Program-made: the position numbers and the translations under genes
Source of the DNA: Azospirillum sp. 47_25
GTDB taxonomy: Bacteria; Pseudomonadota; Alphaproteobacteria; RF32; CAG-239
Reading direction: 5' to 3'
Length of the DNA: 64,000 nt
Assembly: GCA_001917125.1 (NCBI GenBank)
Contig: MNTU01000039.1
Location: forward strand, 62,001 to 126,000
Notes under the pieces: model-generated
Seen by the model: the letters and a program-made list of their open reading frames with translations, nothing else
What the model was told of the DNA's origin: nothing
The model's database searches: none
In this document: positions 44,962 through 54,611 of the stretch, piece after piece
How the letters are laid out: every line of letters starts with the position of its first letter
Numbering within the stretch: position 1 is the stretch's first letter

Positions 44962-45891
44962 ATGAGAAAGGTAGTCGCGATAGGATTATCGGGGCTTGTC
45001 GTCTGCAGTTTTGCAGGGGCAGGTTATTCGAGCTTAACCCTGGGAGCCGCAGAGCTCTCTCATCAATACACGCACCTCATAGAAACCAATCAAAGCCAAA
45101 CCTTTGAATCGTTGTCTCAGTCCGCTCTGCTTGCGGAGCGGACTGTCTCAGTTTCCCGCGGTGTTAAAGTTGCGTCGGTCAGCTTTATAGCCGGAGGCAA
45201 ACAGCTTGATTTCGGCAATATAGATTTTGAAGATCCGACAATAGAACTATGCAAAAAAGAAGGCTATACCCAAACCTCCTGCCCGTCAGGGCAAAATCCG
45301 GGAACTTATTGCCCTTACAGCCGTACCTATTTCGACAAATGCTGTGACAGCCGCTATAAATATGAAAAAAGCGCCTGCACTTATCCCAATACCATCAGCG
45401 GAGACAGCTGCGGCGGCCGTTTTATGTGCTACTGTGACCGCAGCTTATATCCGGTAGAAAGCTGCGCTTCGCCGAAAGTGACAACCAATGACAGCTGCAC
45501 GGATGAAGGCAAAAGATATTATTCCGGCTGCGTCTGCCCGAGCAACTATAACCAAACCTGTGACGGACAAAACCAGCAGGGCGTCGGCGAAGGCTGCAAC
45601 GACAACGGAACGGTAAAATATACCTCCTGCCAGTGTAAAGCCGGCTACAGTATGACCTGCACGGACATCGGTCCGGTTACGCCGAGCGACTATTGTCTGA
45701 TGAACGGCATCAAATACTACAACAATTGCAAAACCTGCGAAAACAAATGCACGCTGGACAGCTGTCCGGCGGGAGTTAGCTGCACGCAGGAAGAATGTTC
45801 CGGCAAATATTGCGCTGTCGGCTGCGCCGTTGATTATAAAGACTTGGACAATTACTGGTGCAACGGTGCCTTACGGTGCTGGTTTAAATAA
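44962..45891 (+). CDS. Exported Cys-rich repeat protein of unknown function
   Basis: The start has a GAGGTG ribosome site. The N-terminus (MRKVVAIGLSGLVVCSFAGA) is a signal peptide. After a Ser/Thr/Gln-rich spacer (about 30-85), the remaining 215 residues hold about 29 Cys in loose repeats of some 40 residues, for example SCTDEGKRYYSGCVC, GCNDNGTVKYTSCQC and NGIKYYNNCKTC. Such Cys density points to an extracytoplasmic, disulfide-bonded protein. I do not recognise a named family. The gene is separated from rnj by 149 bp containing an inverted repeat and is followed 41 bp later by another exported protein gene. Confidence 0.8.
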   Translation: MRKVVAIGLSGLVVCSFAGAGYSSLTLGAAELSHQYTHLIETNQSQTFESLSQSALLAERTVSVSRGVKVASVSFIAGGKQLDFGNIDFEDPTIELCKKEGYTQTSCPSGQNPGTYCPYSRTYFDKCCDSRYKYEKSACTYPNTISGDSCGGRFMCYCDRSLYPVESCASPKVTTNDSCTDEGKRYYSGCVCPSNYNQTCDGQNQQGVGEGCNDNGTVKYTSCQCKAGYSMTCTDIGPVTPSDYCLMNGIKYYNNCKTCENKCTLDSCPAGVSCTQEECSGKYCAVGCAVDYKDLDNYWCNGALRCWFK

Positions 45892-45932
45892 AACGGCAAA
45901 ATTTAAAGAACAACAGACTAAGGAGAAAGACG

Positions 45933-46709
45933 ATGAACAAGAAGTGTAAGATATGGATAGGAGCAATGCTGTTCATGACAGCTTTCTCCGTCAGTACATC
46001 CCGGGCACAAACTTGTATCCAGCCGCCGTCTTGTGACACTCTGGGATATACCATGACGGCGGACCAATGCGGTGATGCGGTCAAGTTTTTGAAATGCCCG
46101 CTTGACCAAAGCAAAATGTTCTGCCTGACTCAGGAAGAAATAGACGGCAATGCCGTCGGTCATGTCGGGGACATTCTCTATTCCGATAAAACTTTTTCAA
46201 CCGAACTGATTAAAAGCAAAACGCCGATAGGTGTTGTTTTTGACGAAGCCAATCACTTGGCTGTTTCGCTTGACCAAACACAACTGACTTGGGGCGGATA
46301 CGGTAAGGATATTCCTGCTTTGGGGAATTGTTCGGACGGCCTGACCTGTTCAACGAACGGCAAACAGAATACCGAAGCGATTATTAATTATGGCAAAGCG
46401 AACAGTGTAAGTTATCCGGCTGCGGAATATTGCGTTGCTTATAAACCGAGTACCGTCTATCAGGATGAAACTTGGTATGCGGCAGGAGCATGGTTCTTGC
46501 CGAGCGTGAAAGAGCTGAACACTTTATATGCCAACAAAGCTGCGGTAAATGCTGCGTTAACCAAAGTGAATGCAACCACGTTGGGGAACGAATATTACTG
46601 GTCCTCTACTGAGTACGACTACAACCATGCGTGGCTATTGCGTATGAGTGACGGTTACAGGGCCACCACTATAAGATCAACGGTAACCTATACGTTCGTC
46701 CGGTTCTAG
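45933..46709 (+). CDS. Exported DUF1566-like (Lcl C-terminal) protein
   Basis: It has a signal peptide (KIWIGAMLFMTAFSVSTSRA, cut before QTCIQ). The C-terminal 80 residues follow the DUF1566 pattern: WFLPSVKELNTLYANK, ALTKVNATTLGNEYYWSSTE, then HAWLLRMSDGYR and a closing TFVRF. The middle part (VGDILYSDKTFS, then GVVFDEANHLAVSL) is often found with it. It is 258 aa. DUF1566 proteins are secreted or surface-exposed; binding functions are suspected. A strong terminator ends the unit. The ribosome site is AAGGAG at about 45920. Confidence 0.85.
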   Translation: MNKKCKIWIGAMLFMTAFSVSTSRAQTCIQPPSCDTLGYTMTADQCGDAVKFLKCPLDQSKMFCLTQEEIDGNAVGHVGDILYSDKTFSTELIKSKTPIGVVFDEANHLAVSLDQTQLTWGGYGKDIPALGNCSDGLTCSTNGKQNTEAIINYGKANSVSYPAAEYCVAYKPSTVYQDETWYAAGAWFLPSVKELNTLYANKAAVNAALTKVNATTLGNEYYWSSTEYDYNHAWLLRMSDGYRATTIRSTVTYTFVRF

Positions 46710-46736
46710 CTTTTTAACTTTAACCATTTACCAATT

Positions 46737-46765
46737 AACGGCCCGTTCGACGGGCCGTTTTTTTT
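46737..46765 (+). terminator. Rho-independent terminator
   Basis: The stem ACGGCCCG (46738-46745) and CGGGCCGT (46751-46758), loop TTCGA, is followed by T8. It closes the DUF1566-like gene; the convergent kinase gene ends 17 bp further on. Confidence 0.9.
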
Positions 46766-46781
46766 AGGGGATAAATAAAGC

Positions 46782-48206
46782 TTAATTGATTTCCAGCGGC
46801 AGATAAATGGTGAAGGTGGTGCCGTTGTATGCGGTTGACGTAACCGTCAGGTTGCCTTTGTGCCGCAGGATAATATGTTTGGCAATTGCCAGGCCCAAAC
46901 CGGTTCCTTTGATGTTTAAGTCTTTGTGTTCCTGCATCCGGTAAAATCTTTCGGTCAGCCGGGCCAGATTTTCGGGAGAAATTTTCGGCCCCTTGTTGTT
47001 AACCGAAATGGCAACCGCTTTGCCTTTGGCAACCTGAAAACTCTTTGACGGCGGAATGTTGTCAACCAGCCGTGCCTTAATCAGCATATCGCTTTTGGCA
47101 ACGCCGTATTTAACCGCATTGTCGGCCAGATTTTGCACCACCTGTTTAACCTGGCGCGCATCGGCGGTAATTTCCGGCAGATCGGGCTCAATAAAGCTGT
47201 GAATGGCAATTTCGCGGGCTTTTGCTTTTAGTGACAATGCTTCGCTGACCTCGCCGATAATTTTGGCGACATCGACTTTGTCTTCCGGCGGCATATCCTG
47301 ACTCATTTCGATTTTGGAGAGCGACAGCAGGTTTTCAATCAGCGACGACATATATTCGGCCTGCTCCTGCATAATTTTCAAAAATTTGTCGCGCGCTTCG
47401 GCATCGTCTTTGGCCGAGGTCTGCAGGGTTTCGATAAAGCCGGAGATAATCGCCAGCGGCGTCCGCAGTTCATGGCTGGCATTGGCCACAAAATCAGACT
47501 GCATCTTTTCGATTTTCATGGCCTTGGTCAGGTCATACAGGGAAATAACCGCCACGGCCCGCCCTTTGGAAAGGTAAGGCAGCTGTTTGATATGGGCGTA
47601 AAGTTTCTGGTCAATCGGTTTCTTAACGTAAAAAATCAGGTTTTCCGATTCGCTTTCTTTTTTCAAAACCCGGGAAACCGCCTCAATAAAATTGTTTGAA
47701 TCAATCACCTTTTCAATGTTTTTATCGGTGATTTCCTTGCCGAACAGCGTACGTGACGACAAATTGGCGCCGATAACGTTTCCGGCGCGGTCAATCATCA
47801 TAATCGGGTCGGGCAGGGTGTCCAGAACTGCGGTGTCGGAAATTGTCTGCGCCTCCAGCGTGTCGGTTTTGGCGGCCCAGAAACGGTGCATGGCATTTAC
47901 CGCTTCCACGATTTCCTTGGCGTCTTTTTCCGAAAGCTCAATACTGCCCTCGCCGGGCACTTCGCCGCGGGAAACGTTTTTGACATAGTTTTTGAGCTGT
48001 TGCAGTTCAAAGGTAATCGGCAGCAGGAAGACCACGTTAAACAGGATAATCGTCGCGTAGGAAATAACCGCCATGGACGGCGCCAGCAGCCGCAATGCCA
48101 CCAGCATAATGAAAACCATTGCCGAAGGCAGCGAAAGAACCAGTACCCGGTCGGCAAATTTATTGTTTTTTTCAAATTTATAATAGTTGCTGCTGCGTTT
48201 AAACAT
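46782..48206 (-). CDS. PhoR-like sensor histidine kinase
   Basis: Two membrane helices near the N-terminus (VLVLSLPSAMVFIMLVALRL, then AVISYATIILFNVVFLLPI) are followed by a PAS domain (LDTLPDPIMMIDRAGNVIGAN), the HisKA H-box FVANASHELRTPLAIISGF and the HATPase motifs NLADNAVKYG (N), FYRMQEHKD (F) and GTGLGLAIAKHI (G2). The layout of two TMs with a very short periplasmic loop, PAS and kinase core is that of PhoR. No response regulator gene is adjacent, so the partner and signal are unknown. ATG at 48206 was chosen; an in-frame GTG at 48245 has its AGGG too close. It is 474 aa from that start and divergent from mutS. Confidence 0.9.
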   Translation of the reverse strand: MFKRSSNYYKFEKNNKFADRVLVLSLPSAMVFIMLVALRLLAPSMAVISYATIILFNVVFLLPITFELQQLKNYVKNVSRGEVPGEGSIELSEKDAKEIVEAVNAMHRFWAAKTDTLEAQTISDTAVLDTLPDPIMMIDRAGNVIGANLSSRTLFGKEITDKNIEKVIDSNNFIEAVSRVLKKESESENLIFYVKKPIDQKLYAHIKQLPYLSKGRAVAVISLYDLTKAMKIEKMQSDFVANASHELRTPLAIISGFIETLQTSAKDDAEARDKFLKIMQEQAEYMSSLIENLLSLSKIEMSQDMPPEDKVDVAKIIGEVSEALSLKAKAREIAIHSFIEPDLPEITADARQVKQVVQNLADNAVKYGVAKSDMLIKARLVDNIPPSKSFQVAKGKAVAISVNNKGPKISPENLARLTERFYRMQEHKDLNIKGTGLGLAIAKHIILRHKGNLTVTSTAYNGTTFTIYLPLEIN

Positions 48207-48299
48207 CTTCTTGTTCCATAAATACGAAAAAAGTCTGGACGACACCCTAAAATATATTATGATACAGATAGTTTAAATTTATTAAATAATCTGAGAAAA

Positions 48300-50993
48300 A
48301 TGACTGAAAACAACACCGCCTCCATAACGCCGATGATGGCGCAGTATCTTGAAATCAAACAACAGCATCAGGACTATCTTCTCTTTTACCGCATGGGCGA
48401 TTTTTATGAGATGTTTTTTGACGATGCGGTCACCGCTTCCAAAGCGCTGGACATCGCGCTGACCAAACGCGGCAAGCACGAAGGGCAGGATATTCCGATG
48501 TGCGGGGTTCCTTTCCATGCTTATGAAAGCTATCTTGCCAAGTTAATCCGCCAGGGCTATAAAGTGGCGATCTGCGAACAGACCGAAGACCCCAAAGAGG
48601 CCAAAAAGCGCGGTTATAAATCAGTCGTCCGCCGCGAGGTTATTCGTCTGGTGACCCCCGGCACCCTGACGGAAGACAATCTGCTTGATTCCAAGCGCAA
48701 CAACTTTATTTTGAGCCTGGCCAAGCTGAACGAGACGCTGGGGCTGTCCTGGCTTGATCTGTCCACCGGTGATTTTTACACGCAGGAAATGAGCCTGCGC
48801 GACAAAGACGAGGCGGTTATTCTGAGCTCGTCTCTGGCCCGGTTGAGCCCGGTTGAAATTCTGGTTTCCGATTCATATTTGCAAAATTCCGCGCTGTTTA
48901 ACATTCTCAACGAATATCGCGAGAAACTGTCGGTTTTGCCGCAGGCGCGCTTTAACAGCGAAAATGCCCGCAAACGCCTGCAAGACATCTTCAAGGTCGA
49001 AACGCTGGATGCCTTCGGCAATTTCAGCCGCGCCGAAACCACGGCGGCCGGCATTCTGCTGGATTATGTCGAAAATACCCAGAAAGGGCAGATGCCCCGC
49101 ATTGAAAAACCGGTCAAAGTTTATGAAAACAAGGTGATGGAGATTGACGGCGCAACCCGTAAAAACCTCGAACTCCTCGAATCTCTGACCGGCGACAAAG
49201 GCGCCACTCTGCTTTCGGTGATGGACCGCACGGTTACCGCCGTCGGCGGCCGCCTGCTTGCCGGGCGCGTGGCCAGTCCGCTGGTCGATTTGCCGGAAAT
49301 CAACCAGCGTTTGGATGTCATTGAGTTCTTTATGAACCATCCCCGTTTGCGGGAAGATATCCGCGAACTGCTGAAATCCTGCCCCGATATGGAACGCGCC
49401 GTTTCCCGTCTCAGTCTCGGCCGCGGCGGTCCGCGCGATTTGGCCAATATCAAAACCACGCTGTCGGTTATTCCTAAGATTAAAAACATTCTGTCCGATT
49501 TCAACTCCGGCGCCGGCGCTTCGGTCGAACATGAACTTCCCGCGGCGGTATCCGCCATTATCGGGCGTCTGGGTTTTCATGAAAATCTGGTCGAAACGCT
49601 GGATAAGGCGCTTGATGAAGAATTGCCGCTGCTGGCGCGTGACGGCGGCTTTATCCGCCCCGGCTATTATCCGCCGCTCGATGCCGTTAAGGAATTGAAG
49701 GAAGACAGCCATAAACTGATTCTTGAACTGCAAAACAAATATGCCGAGGCGGTCAACATTCCCAATCTGAAAATCAAATACAACAATGTTATCGGTTATT
49801 TTATTGAGGTTCAGAGCAAATTTGCCACCGAAATGCTGGAGAACAAAGACTTTATTCACCGTCAGTCGGTGCTGAATGCCGCCCGCTTTACCACGGTTGA
49901 ACTGACTGAGCTTGAAAACGGCATCCGCGGCGCTGCCGAAAAGTCGCTGGCAATGGAGCTTGAACTGTTTGACAATATGGTTCGCGACATTATTGCCGTT
50001 TCCGATGACATTTCCCGCACCGCCAAAGCTCTGGGAGAGCTCGACGTCGGTGCGGCGCTGGCCGATTTGGCGGTTGAAAACGGCTACTGCCGCCCGCAGC
50101 TCGACAATTCGCTGGCCTTTGAAATTGTCGAAGGACGTCACCCGGTTGTCGAATATGCCATCAAAAAAGAACATGGCGGCGCTTTTGTCGGCAATGACTG
50201 CGTTCTTGACGAAAACAACCTTATCTGGTTGCTCACCGGACCGAATATGGCCGGTAAGTCAACCTTCCTTCGTCAGAATGCGATTATTGCCATTATGGCG
50301 CAGATGGGTTCTTTCGTGCCCTGCAAGTCGGCGCATATCGGCATTGTCGATAAAATCTTTTCCCGTGTCGGCGCCAGTGACGATTTGGCGCGCGGCCGTT
50401 CCACGTTTATGGTGGAAATGGTTGAAACCGCCAGTATTCTGAACCAGGCAGATGAACGCTCTTTTGTCATTTTGGATGAAATCGGACGCGGCACGGCCAC
50501 CTTCGACGGTTTGTCCATTGCCTGGGCGGTTATCGAGCATCTGCACGAAGCCAATCGCTGCCGGGCCTTGTTTGCCACTCATTACCATGAGCTGACCAGC
50601 TTGGTTTCCAAACTGACCCGGATGAGCCTGCATTGTATGAAAATCAAAGAGTTTAACGAGGAAGTTGTCTTCCTGCATGAGGTAATCAGCGGCGCCGCCG
50701 ACCGCTCTTACGGTATTCATGTCGCCAAACTGGCCGGATTGCCCAAAGTCGTGATTAAACGCGCCGAGCAGGTTCTTCAGTCTTTGGAAAGTGACAACAG
50801 TCACAAAAACGTGGCCGAACTGGCCGACGACTTGCCTCTGTTTGCCTCGCTCAAGCCCAAAGAGGAAGTTGTTCCCGTCAAATCTGAACTGGCGGAGTTT
50901 CTTGAACATCTGAATCCCGACGACCTTACGCCGCGCGAAGCTTTGGAAAAGCTCTATGAGCTTAAAAATTTGAGCGCGGACAAAGCCGCCTGA
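48300..50993 (+). CDS. mutS: DNA mismatch repair protein MutS
   Basis: MutS recognises mismatches and recruits MutL. The mismatch-binding Phe-x-Glu is in [13 protein letters not shown]; Walker A is [36 protein letters not shown] is Walker B with the signature; and [12 protein letters not shown] is the conserved His segment. The 897-aa length is normal. The order of domains (mismatch, connector, core, clamp, ATPase) is complete. It is transcribed divergently from the sensor kinase, with only 93 bp between chosen starts. The adjacent kinase is a coincidence of order, as in related alphaproteobacteria. Confidence 0.98.
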   Translation: MTENNTASITPMMAQYLEIKQQHQDYLLFYRMGDFYEMFFDDAVTASKALDIALTKRGKHEGQDIPMCGVPFHAYESYLAKLIRQGYKVAICEQTEDPKEAKKRGYKSVVRREVIRLVTPGTLTEDNLLDSKRNNFILSLAKLNETLGLSWLDLSTGDFYTQEMSLRDKDEAVILSSSLARLSPVEILVSDSYLQNSALFNILNEYREKLSVLPQARFNSENARKRLQDIFKVETLDAFGNFSRAETTAAGILLDYVENTQKGQMPRIEKPVKVYENKVMEIDGATRKNLELLESLTGDKGATLLSVMDRTVTAVGGRLLAGRVASPLVDLPEINQRLDVIEFFMNHPRLREDIRELLKSCPDMERAVSRLSLGRGGPRDLANIKTTLSVIPKIKNILSDFNSGAGASVEHELPAAVSAIIGRLGFHENLVETLDKALDEELPLLARDGGFIRPGYYPPLDAVKELKEDSHKLILELQNKYAEAVNIPNLKIKYNNVIGYFIEVQSKFATEMLENKDFIHRQSVLNAARFTTVELTELENGIRGAAEKSLAMELELFDNMVRDIIAVSDDISRTAKALGELDVGAALADLAVENGYCRPQLDNSLAFEIVEGRHPVVEYAIKKEHGGAFVGNDCVLDENNLIWLLTGPNMAGKSTFLRQNAIIAIMAQMGSFVPCKSAHIGIVDKIFSRVGASDDLARGRSTFMVEMVETASILNQADERSFVILDEIGRGTATFDGLSIAWAVIEHLHEANRCRALFATHYHELTSLVSKLTRMSLHCMKIKEFNEEVVFLHEVISGAADRSYGIHVAKLAGLPKVVIKRAEQVLQSLESDNSHKNVAELADDLPLFASLKPKEEVVPVKSELAEFLEHLNPDDLTPREALEKLYELKNLSADKAA

Positions 50994-51015
50994 AACGGAT
51001 AACAGGAGAAAAAAC

Positions 51016-51957
51016 ATGCGGCTGAACGGCTTTCAACGTATTTTGATAATAACGGCGGCCGTTCTGGCTGCCGTTGTCAGCAGTCTTTTGATACGGCATT
51101 ATGATAATAATATTTGGGAATATTCTCTGCGGAACTGGTGTGATGACGACTTGCCTTTGCCGCAGTTGGTTGCCTGTGTTGACGGCAATTATCAAAGTTC
51201 CCGGGGCGGCGACGGCTGGAAAAGAGTTGCCGCCCGCCATTATTCCCGCCGTCCTTTTCCGCTTCAGGCGGCATACAGGGAGGTTAAGGACTTTTCACCG
51301 CTGAAACCCAAGACTTACAAAGTCGCGTTTTATAACGGCAAAGCCCGGCAGATTGTCGCTGATCGGTTTGAAAAATTAAATTTGGTTATGCCGCAGTTGG
51401 CAATTCCCGGATTGGTTATCCAGACGCCGCGTTATCCCGACAAAAATAACAAGTGCAAAATGTTTATGGAAAATGTTCTGGTTTCAAAAGCTTTTCCAAA
51501 TTGGAAATATCCCGCTGACCGCATATATTTGTCCAAAGATCTGCTGATAACCAAAACCGGCGGCAAATATAAAATTTATGCAGCGTCGTATGAAGCGGTC
51601 AGGCTGAAAGGCGCAAAGGCCCTGTTTGTGGTTTCGGTTGCCTCTTTCTGCCCCCGGGGGAAATTTTTTGACTACTGCGGGACCTATTATGTTTATTTCA
51701 CCGACACGTACAGTTTGCGTCGCGATTATGTTGAAGAGGCGGAGCTTCCTGCAAAATATAAGACTGACAAAGAACTGTTTTTGAATTGCCCGCCTTATCC
51801 GCGGCTGATAAACGATGTTGCCGACGAAAGCCAGCCGGAAAAAGAACTTGTTCTGAGTGCGGATCGTCGTGTAAACCCGCGTAGTTTATATGTTAAGGTG
51901 AATAATCGTATTTTTGCCATAGATATTTCTGCCAAAGGAGAAAAAGGAAATGATTGA
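51016..51957 (+). CDS. Membrane-anchored protein of unknown function
   Basis: The start has a good AACAGGAG site. One N-terminal membrane helix (ILIITAAVLAAVVSSLLI) is followed by about 285 soluble residues rich in Tyr, Lys and Arg, with several Cys (CVDGNY, KCKMFM, FCPRGKFFDYCGTYYVYF). No family is recognised. It follows mutS by 22 bp, and its last 8 bases (ATGATTGA) overlap the next gene, so the two are coupled and probably work together at the membrane. Confidence 0.75.
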   Translation: MRLNGFQRILIITAAVLAAVVSSLLIRHYDNNIWEYSLRNWCDDDLPLPQLVACVDGNYQSSRGGDGWKRVAARHYSRRPFPLQAAYREVKDFSPLKPKTYKVAFYNGKARQIVADRFEKLNLVMPQLAIPGLVIQTPRYPDKNNKCKMFMENVLVSKAFPNWKYPADRIYLSKDLLITKTGGKYKIYAASYEAVRLKGAKALFVVSVASFCPRGKFFDYCGTYYVYFTDTYSLRRDYVEEAELPAKYKTDKELFLNCPPYPRLINDVADESQPEKELVLSADRRVNPRSLYVKVNNRIFAIDISAKGEKGND

Positions 51958-53014
51958 GATTTCTCCGGAAGAGTTGCTGCCAGAAAATTTTGCCGATTTT
52001 AAAAAGCAGATTCCCGATTTGAAAATCGCCGATCGGCTGTCTGCCGAAAATCCGCTGAAGCCGTTGTTGACAGCAATAGAAAATCATCGACAAAGCGGAA
52101 TGTTATTTAAAACGATAGTTGTTTTGCTGTTGACTTATCTGACGCTTTTGGTTGCGGCCGCTTTCTTCAGAGGGCATCCCTCCGCTTGGGGAATGCTGTT
52201 GTTGTTGCTGCCGGTCTATGTCGGTGCATTTTTGGCATGGAAGCGCTCACCGCTGGCTCCGTACAGTTTGGTGCAGATACTGCTGTTTTTCCGCACGCGC
52301 AGGGTCTTAAAAAAGGCTTTTGCCGAACGGGTGACCGAAGCGCCGAAAGAAAAACGCCGCATTCTTAAAAAGATAATGATACCGTTTGGACGGCATTTTT
52401 TTCTGCAATTCGGCTTCGGTCATACGGAGCAAAGCAAAAGCAAAGCTGAAAAGGAGCTGATTGCCGTAAAGCAGATTGTCCGGCACATATTGTGGGACAG
52501 AGTTGTTCTTATTGGGGGCGGGGCGGTCTTGGCTGTCGGTTATTATCAAAGCGCTTTTTTTCTGAGTGACGCCGGCTACGGCAAGGTTAATTTCTGGTCA
52601 GAAGCGGCGGCGGATTTGATCTTTGCCGGAGAGAGTTTTGGACCGCATCTGTTTATAACCTTTTTTCTGCTTTCTCTGGCGGCCATAAACTTAATCCTTT
52701 ATTCCGGTAATATTTTCCTGCCTTATGAAAATGCCCGTATCCGTCAGTTTGTTGCCGGTTGTCCCAAAAGTCTGTTTGAGCGCTTTGTCTATCTTCCGTT
52801 GCTCAATGTCTTTATATTTGTCGTTTACCTTTGGTTTATGTTTTATGCCGGCAGCGGAATCTTTGCCCTGTATGCTTCCGCTTTCTATCTTATTCCCGGT
52901 ACAATAACAATTCTTGTATTGCTGGTTGCTTTTAATCTGATTTTTTGTTTTCTGTTCCGCTTATGTGTTGTTTTGTTGAGAAAAACGGCTTTTTTCATTA
53001 ACAGGTTTTATTGA
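51950..53014 (+). CDS. Multi-pass membrane protein of unknown function
   Basis: The 354-aa protein has about six or seven hydrophobic segments, including TIVVLLLTYLTLLVAAAFF, MLLLLLPVYVGAFLAW, VVLIGGGAVLAVGYYQSAFF, LFITFFLLSLAAINLILYS and ITILVLLVAFNLIFCFLF, with a basic cytoplasmic loop near 110-165 (RRVLKKAFAERVTEAPKEKR). No transporter or enzyme signature is seen. It is coupled to the upstream gene by an 8-bp overlap. Function unknown. Confidence 0.75.
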   Translation: MIEISPEELLPENFADFKKQIPDLKIADRLSAENPLKPLLTAIENHRQSGMLFKTIVVLLLTYLTLLVAAAFFRGHPSAWGMLLLLLPVYVGAFLAWKRSPLAPYSLVQILLFFRTRRVLKKAFAERVTEAPKEKRRILKKIMIPFGRHFFLQFGFGHTEQSKSKAEKELIAVKQIVRHILWDRVVLIGGGAVLAVGYYQSAFFLSDAGYGKVNFWSEAAADLIFAGESFGPHLFITFFLLSLAAINLILYSGNIFLPYENARIRQFVAGCPKSLFERFVYLPLLNVFIFVVYLWFMFYAGSGIFALYASAFYLIPGTITILVLLVAFNLIFCFLFRLCVVLLRKTAFFINRFY

Positions 53015-53041
53015 AAAATGTTTAATTGAGCAAAAACAATA

Positions 53042-53077
53042 AGATAACAAATGGTATAATAATACCGTTTGTTATCT
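53042..53077. promoter_or_regulatory. Near-perfect 36-bp palindrome before rplM
   Basis: Left arm AGATAACAAATGGTAT (53042-53057) and right arm ATACCGTTTGTTATCT (53062-53077) form a 16-bp stem with one T-G position and the loop AATA. There is no T run, so it is not a standard terminator. It ends 26 bp before the -35 box of the rplM promoter. It may act as an operator for the ribosomal genes or as a 3' stabiliser for the preceding membrane gene. Confidence 0.6.
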
Positions 53078-53103
53078 GTATGAAAAATAAAGAAATTTTG
53101 TTG

Positions 53104-53131
53104 TTGACATTAATATTCTTTCCTGTATATT
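53104..53131 (+). promoter_or_regulatory. Promoter of rplM-rpsI
   Basis: TTGACA (53104-53109) and TATATT (53126-53131, preceded by TG) are 16 bp apart, a strong promoter as expected for ribosomal protein genes. The start codon is 41 bp downstream. Confidence 0.8.
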
Positions 53132-53172
53132 CATCTCGAATTTAATAACCATCTTTTATAAAGAGAGAAAAT

Positions 53173-53640
53173 ATGAACACTTATGCAACAAAACCATCTG
53201 ATATTCAGAGAAAATGGTATGTCGTTGACGCCGAAGGTGTCGTATTGGGTCGTCTGTCTGCCGAAATCTCTAAGATTCTGCGCGGCAAACACAAACCCTG
53301 CTACGTTCCGAACCTTGACTGCGGCGACTATGTCGTTGTCATCAATGCCGACAAAGTCAAGCTCACCGGCCGTAAACTGACTCACAAGAAATATTTCAAA
53401 CATACCGGCTGGATTGGCGGTATTAAAGAAACGACTCCGGCAAAAATTTTGGCCGGACGTTTCCCGGAAAGAGTTATCGAAAAAGCTGTTGAACGTATGA
53501 TTTCCCGCAATCCGCTGGGCCGTCAGCAGATGACCAAACTGAAAGTTTATGCCGGTTCCGAACATCCGCATACCGCTCAGAACCCTGAAGTTCTGGATAT
53601 TGCGGCTAAGAACCCGAAGAATAAAAGGAGCGCATTATAA
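53173..53640 (+). CDS. rplM: 50S ribosomal protein L13
   Basis: Full-length L13: [20 protein letters not shown] at the start, [34 protein letters not shown] and [14 protein letters not shown], then [18 protein letters not shown]. The 155-aa length is typical of alphaproteobacteria. The ribosome site AAAGAGAG precedes it. Its stop overlaps the rpsI start (TAATGG), the universal L13-S9 pairing. Confidence 0.98.
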   Translation: MNTYATKPSDIQRKWYVVDAEGVVLGRLSAEISKILRGKHKPCYVPNLDCGDYVVVINADKVKLTGRKLTHKKYFKHTGWIGGIKETTPAKILAGRFPERVIEKAVERMISRNPLGRQQMTKLKVYAGSEHPHTAQNPEVLDIAAKNPKNKRSAL

Positions 53641-54110
53641 TGGCTGAAAAAATCGATTCTTTAAAAGAAATTAAAACCTCAGCTGCTGCTTCTGCTGAAG
53701 TTCGCAAACCCAAACGCGACAAACAGGGCCGTTCTTACGCTACCGGTAAGAGAAAAGACGCCGTTGCCCGCGTATGGATTAAACCGGGTAAAGGCAATGT
53801 GACCATTAACGAAAAATCGATCGATCAGTATTTTGCTCGTCCGGTTTTGAAAATGATCATCAATCAGCCGTTTGAAGTTGCTAACCGCGAAAACGAATTT
53901 GATGTTATCTGCACCGTAAAAGGCGGCGGATTGTCCGGCCAGGCCGGTGCCATCAAACACGGTATCGCCAAAGCTCTGAACGAATATGAACCGGAACTGA
54001 GAACCGTTCTGAAGAAGGCCGGTTTCCTGACCCGCGATGACCGCGTTGTAGAACGTAAGAAATTTGGTAAAGCAAAAGCCCGCCGTTCTTACCAGTTCTC
54101 CAAACGTTAA
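53640..54110 (+). CDS. rpsI: 30S ribosomal protein S9
   Basis: The S9 core is complete: [39 protein letters not shown] and the C-terminal [14 protein letters not shown] tail that reaches the decoding centre. An N-terminal extension of about 35 residues ([18 protein letters not shown]) is common in alphaproteobacteria. A terminator follows 22 bp after the stop. Confidence 0.98.
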   Translation: MAEKIDSLKEIKTSAAASAEVRKPKRDKQGRSYATGKRKDAVARVWIKPGKGNVTINEKSIDQYFARPVLKMIINQPFEVANRENEFDVICTVKGGGLSGQAGAIKHGIAKALNEYEPELRTVLKKAGFLTRDDRVVERKKFGKAKARRSYQFSKR

Positions 54111-54131
54111 TCGTTTATGGAATTTTCAAGA

Positions 54132-54160
54132 AAAGAGGAAGTTTTGGCTTCCTCTTTTTT
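54132..54160 (+). terminator. Terminator of the rplM-rpsI operon
   Basis: AAAGAGGAAG (54132-54141) and CTTCCTCTTT (54148-54157) pair across a 6-base loop, with a T run to 54161. Confidence 0.88.
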
Positions 54161-54180
54161 TATATCTGTATAAATCCCGA

Positions 54181-54208
54181 TTGTAATTCCGCAAAAAAGA
54201 ACTATACT
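54181..54208 (+). promoter_or_regulatory. Promoter of the OB-fold stress gene
   Basis: TTGTAA (54181-54186) and TATACT (54203-54208) are 16 bp apart, 33 bp before the start codon; CAAGGAG is the ribosome site. Confidence 0.6.
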
Positions 54209-54241
54209 CTTAATGCAAACAAAAAAACAAGGAGTAGCCGA

Positions 54242-54589
54242 ATGAGAAAAGTAACTTTATTGACTGCAGCCGTTTTGTTAAGCGGGATATCAGCTGTTCA
54301 GGCCGCGTTCGTCGGTTCTGAGACCGTTAATCCGGTAACGGTGGCTGAGGCCGCTAAAATGCCGGATGAAAGCCGGGTAACGTTGCAGGGATATATTGTC
54401 AGTCATTTGGGCGGCGAAGATTACACTTTTAAAGATGAAAGCGGCTCAATTAAAATAGAAATTGACGAGAAAGTCTGGCAGGGGCTGGATGTCTCTCCGC
54501 AAGATAAGGTTGAAGTCCGCGGCGAAGTTGATACCCACAAATATAAACCGACGGATATTGAAGTTGAAACAATCCGCCTGATAAAATAA
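54242..54589 (+). CDS. Periplasmic OB-fold protein (YgiW/YdeI family)
   Basis: A signal peptide (KVTLLTAAVLLSGISAVQA, cut before AFVG) precedes an OB-fold: TVAEAAKMPDESRVTLQGYI, GGEDYTFKDESGSIKIEIDE and DKVEVRGEVDTHKYKPTDIE. This is the bacterial OB-fold (BOF) pattern of YgiW and YdeI, linked in enterics to peroxide and acid stress. The 115-aa length is typical. It has its own promoter and is followed by an ASCH-domain gene 22 bp away. Confidence 0.9.
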   Translation: MRKVTLLTAAVLLSGISAVQAAFVGSETVNPVTVAEAAKMPDESRVTLQGYIVSHLGGEDYTFKDESGSIKIEIDEKVWQGLDVSPQDKVEVRGEVDTHKYKPTDIEVETIRLIK

Positions 54590-54611
54590 TATCCGCCTGA
54601 AAAGATGCCTG

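Noticed and set aside
48873..50174. A 433-codon open frame opposite mutS
   Set aside because: It is the antisense shadow of mutS, Phe- and Asn-rich, with no recognisable domain.
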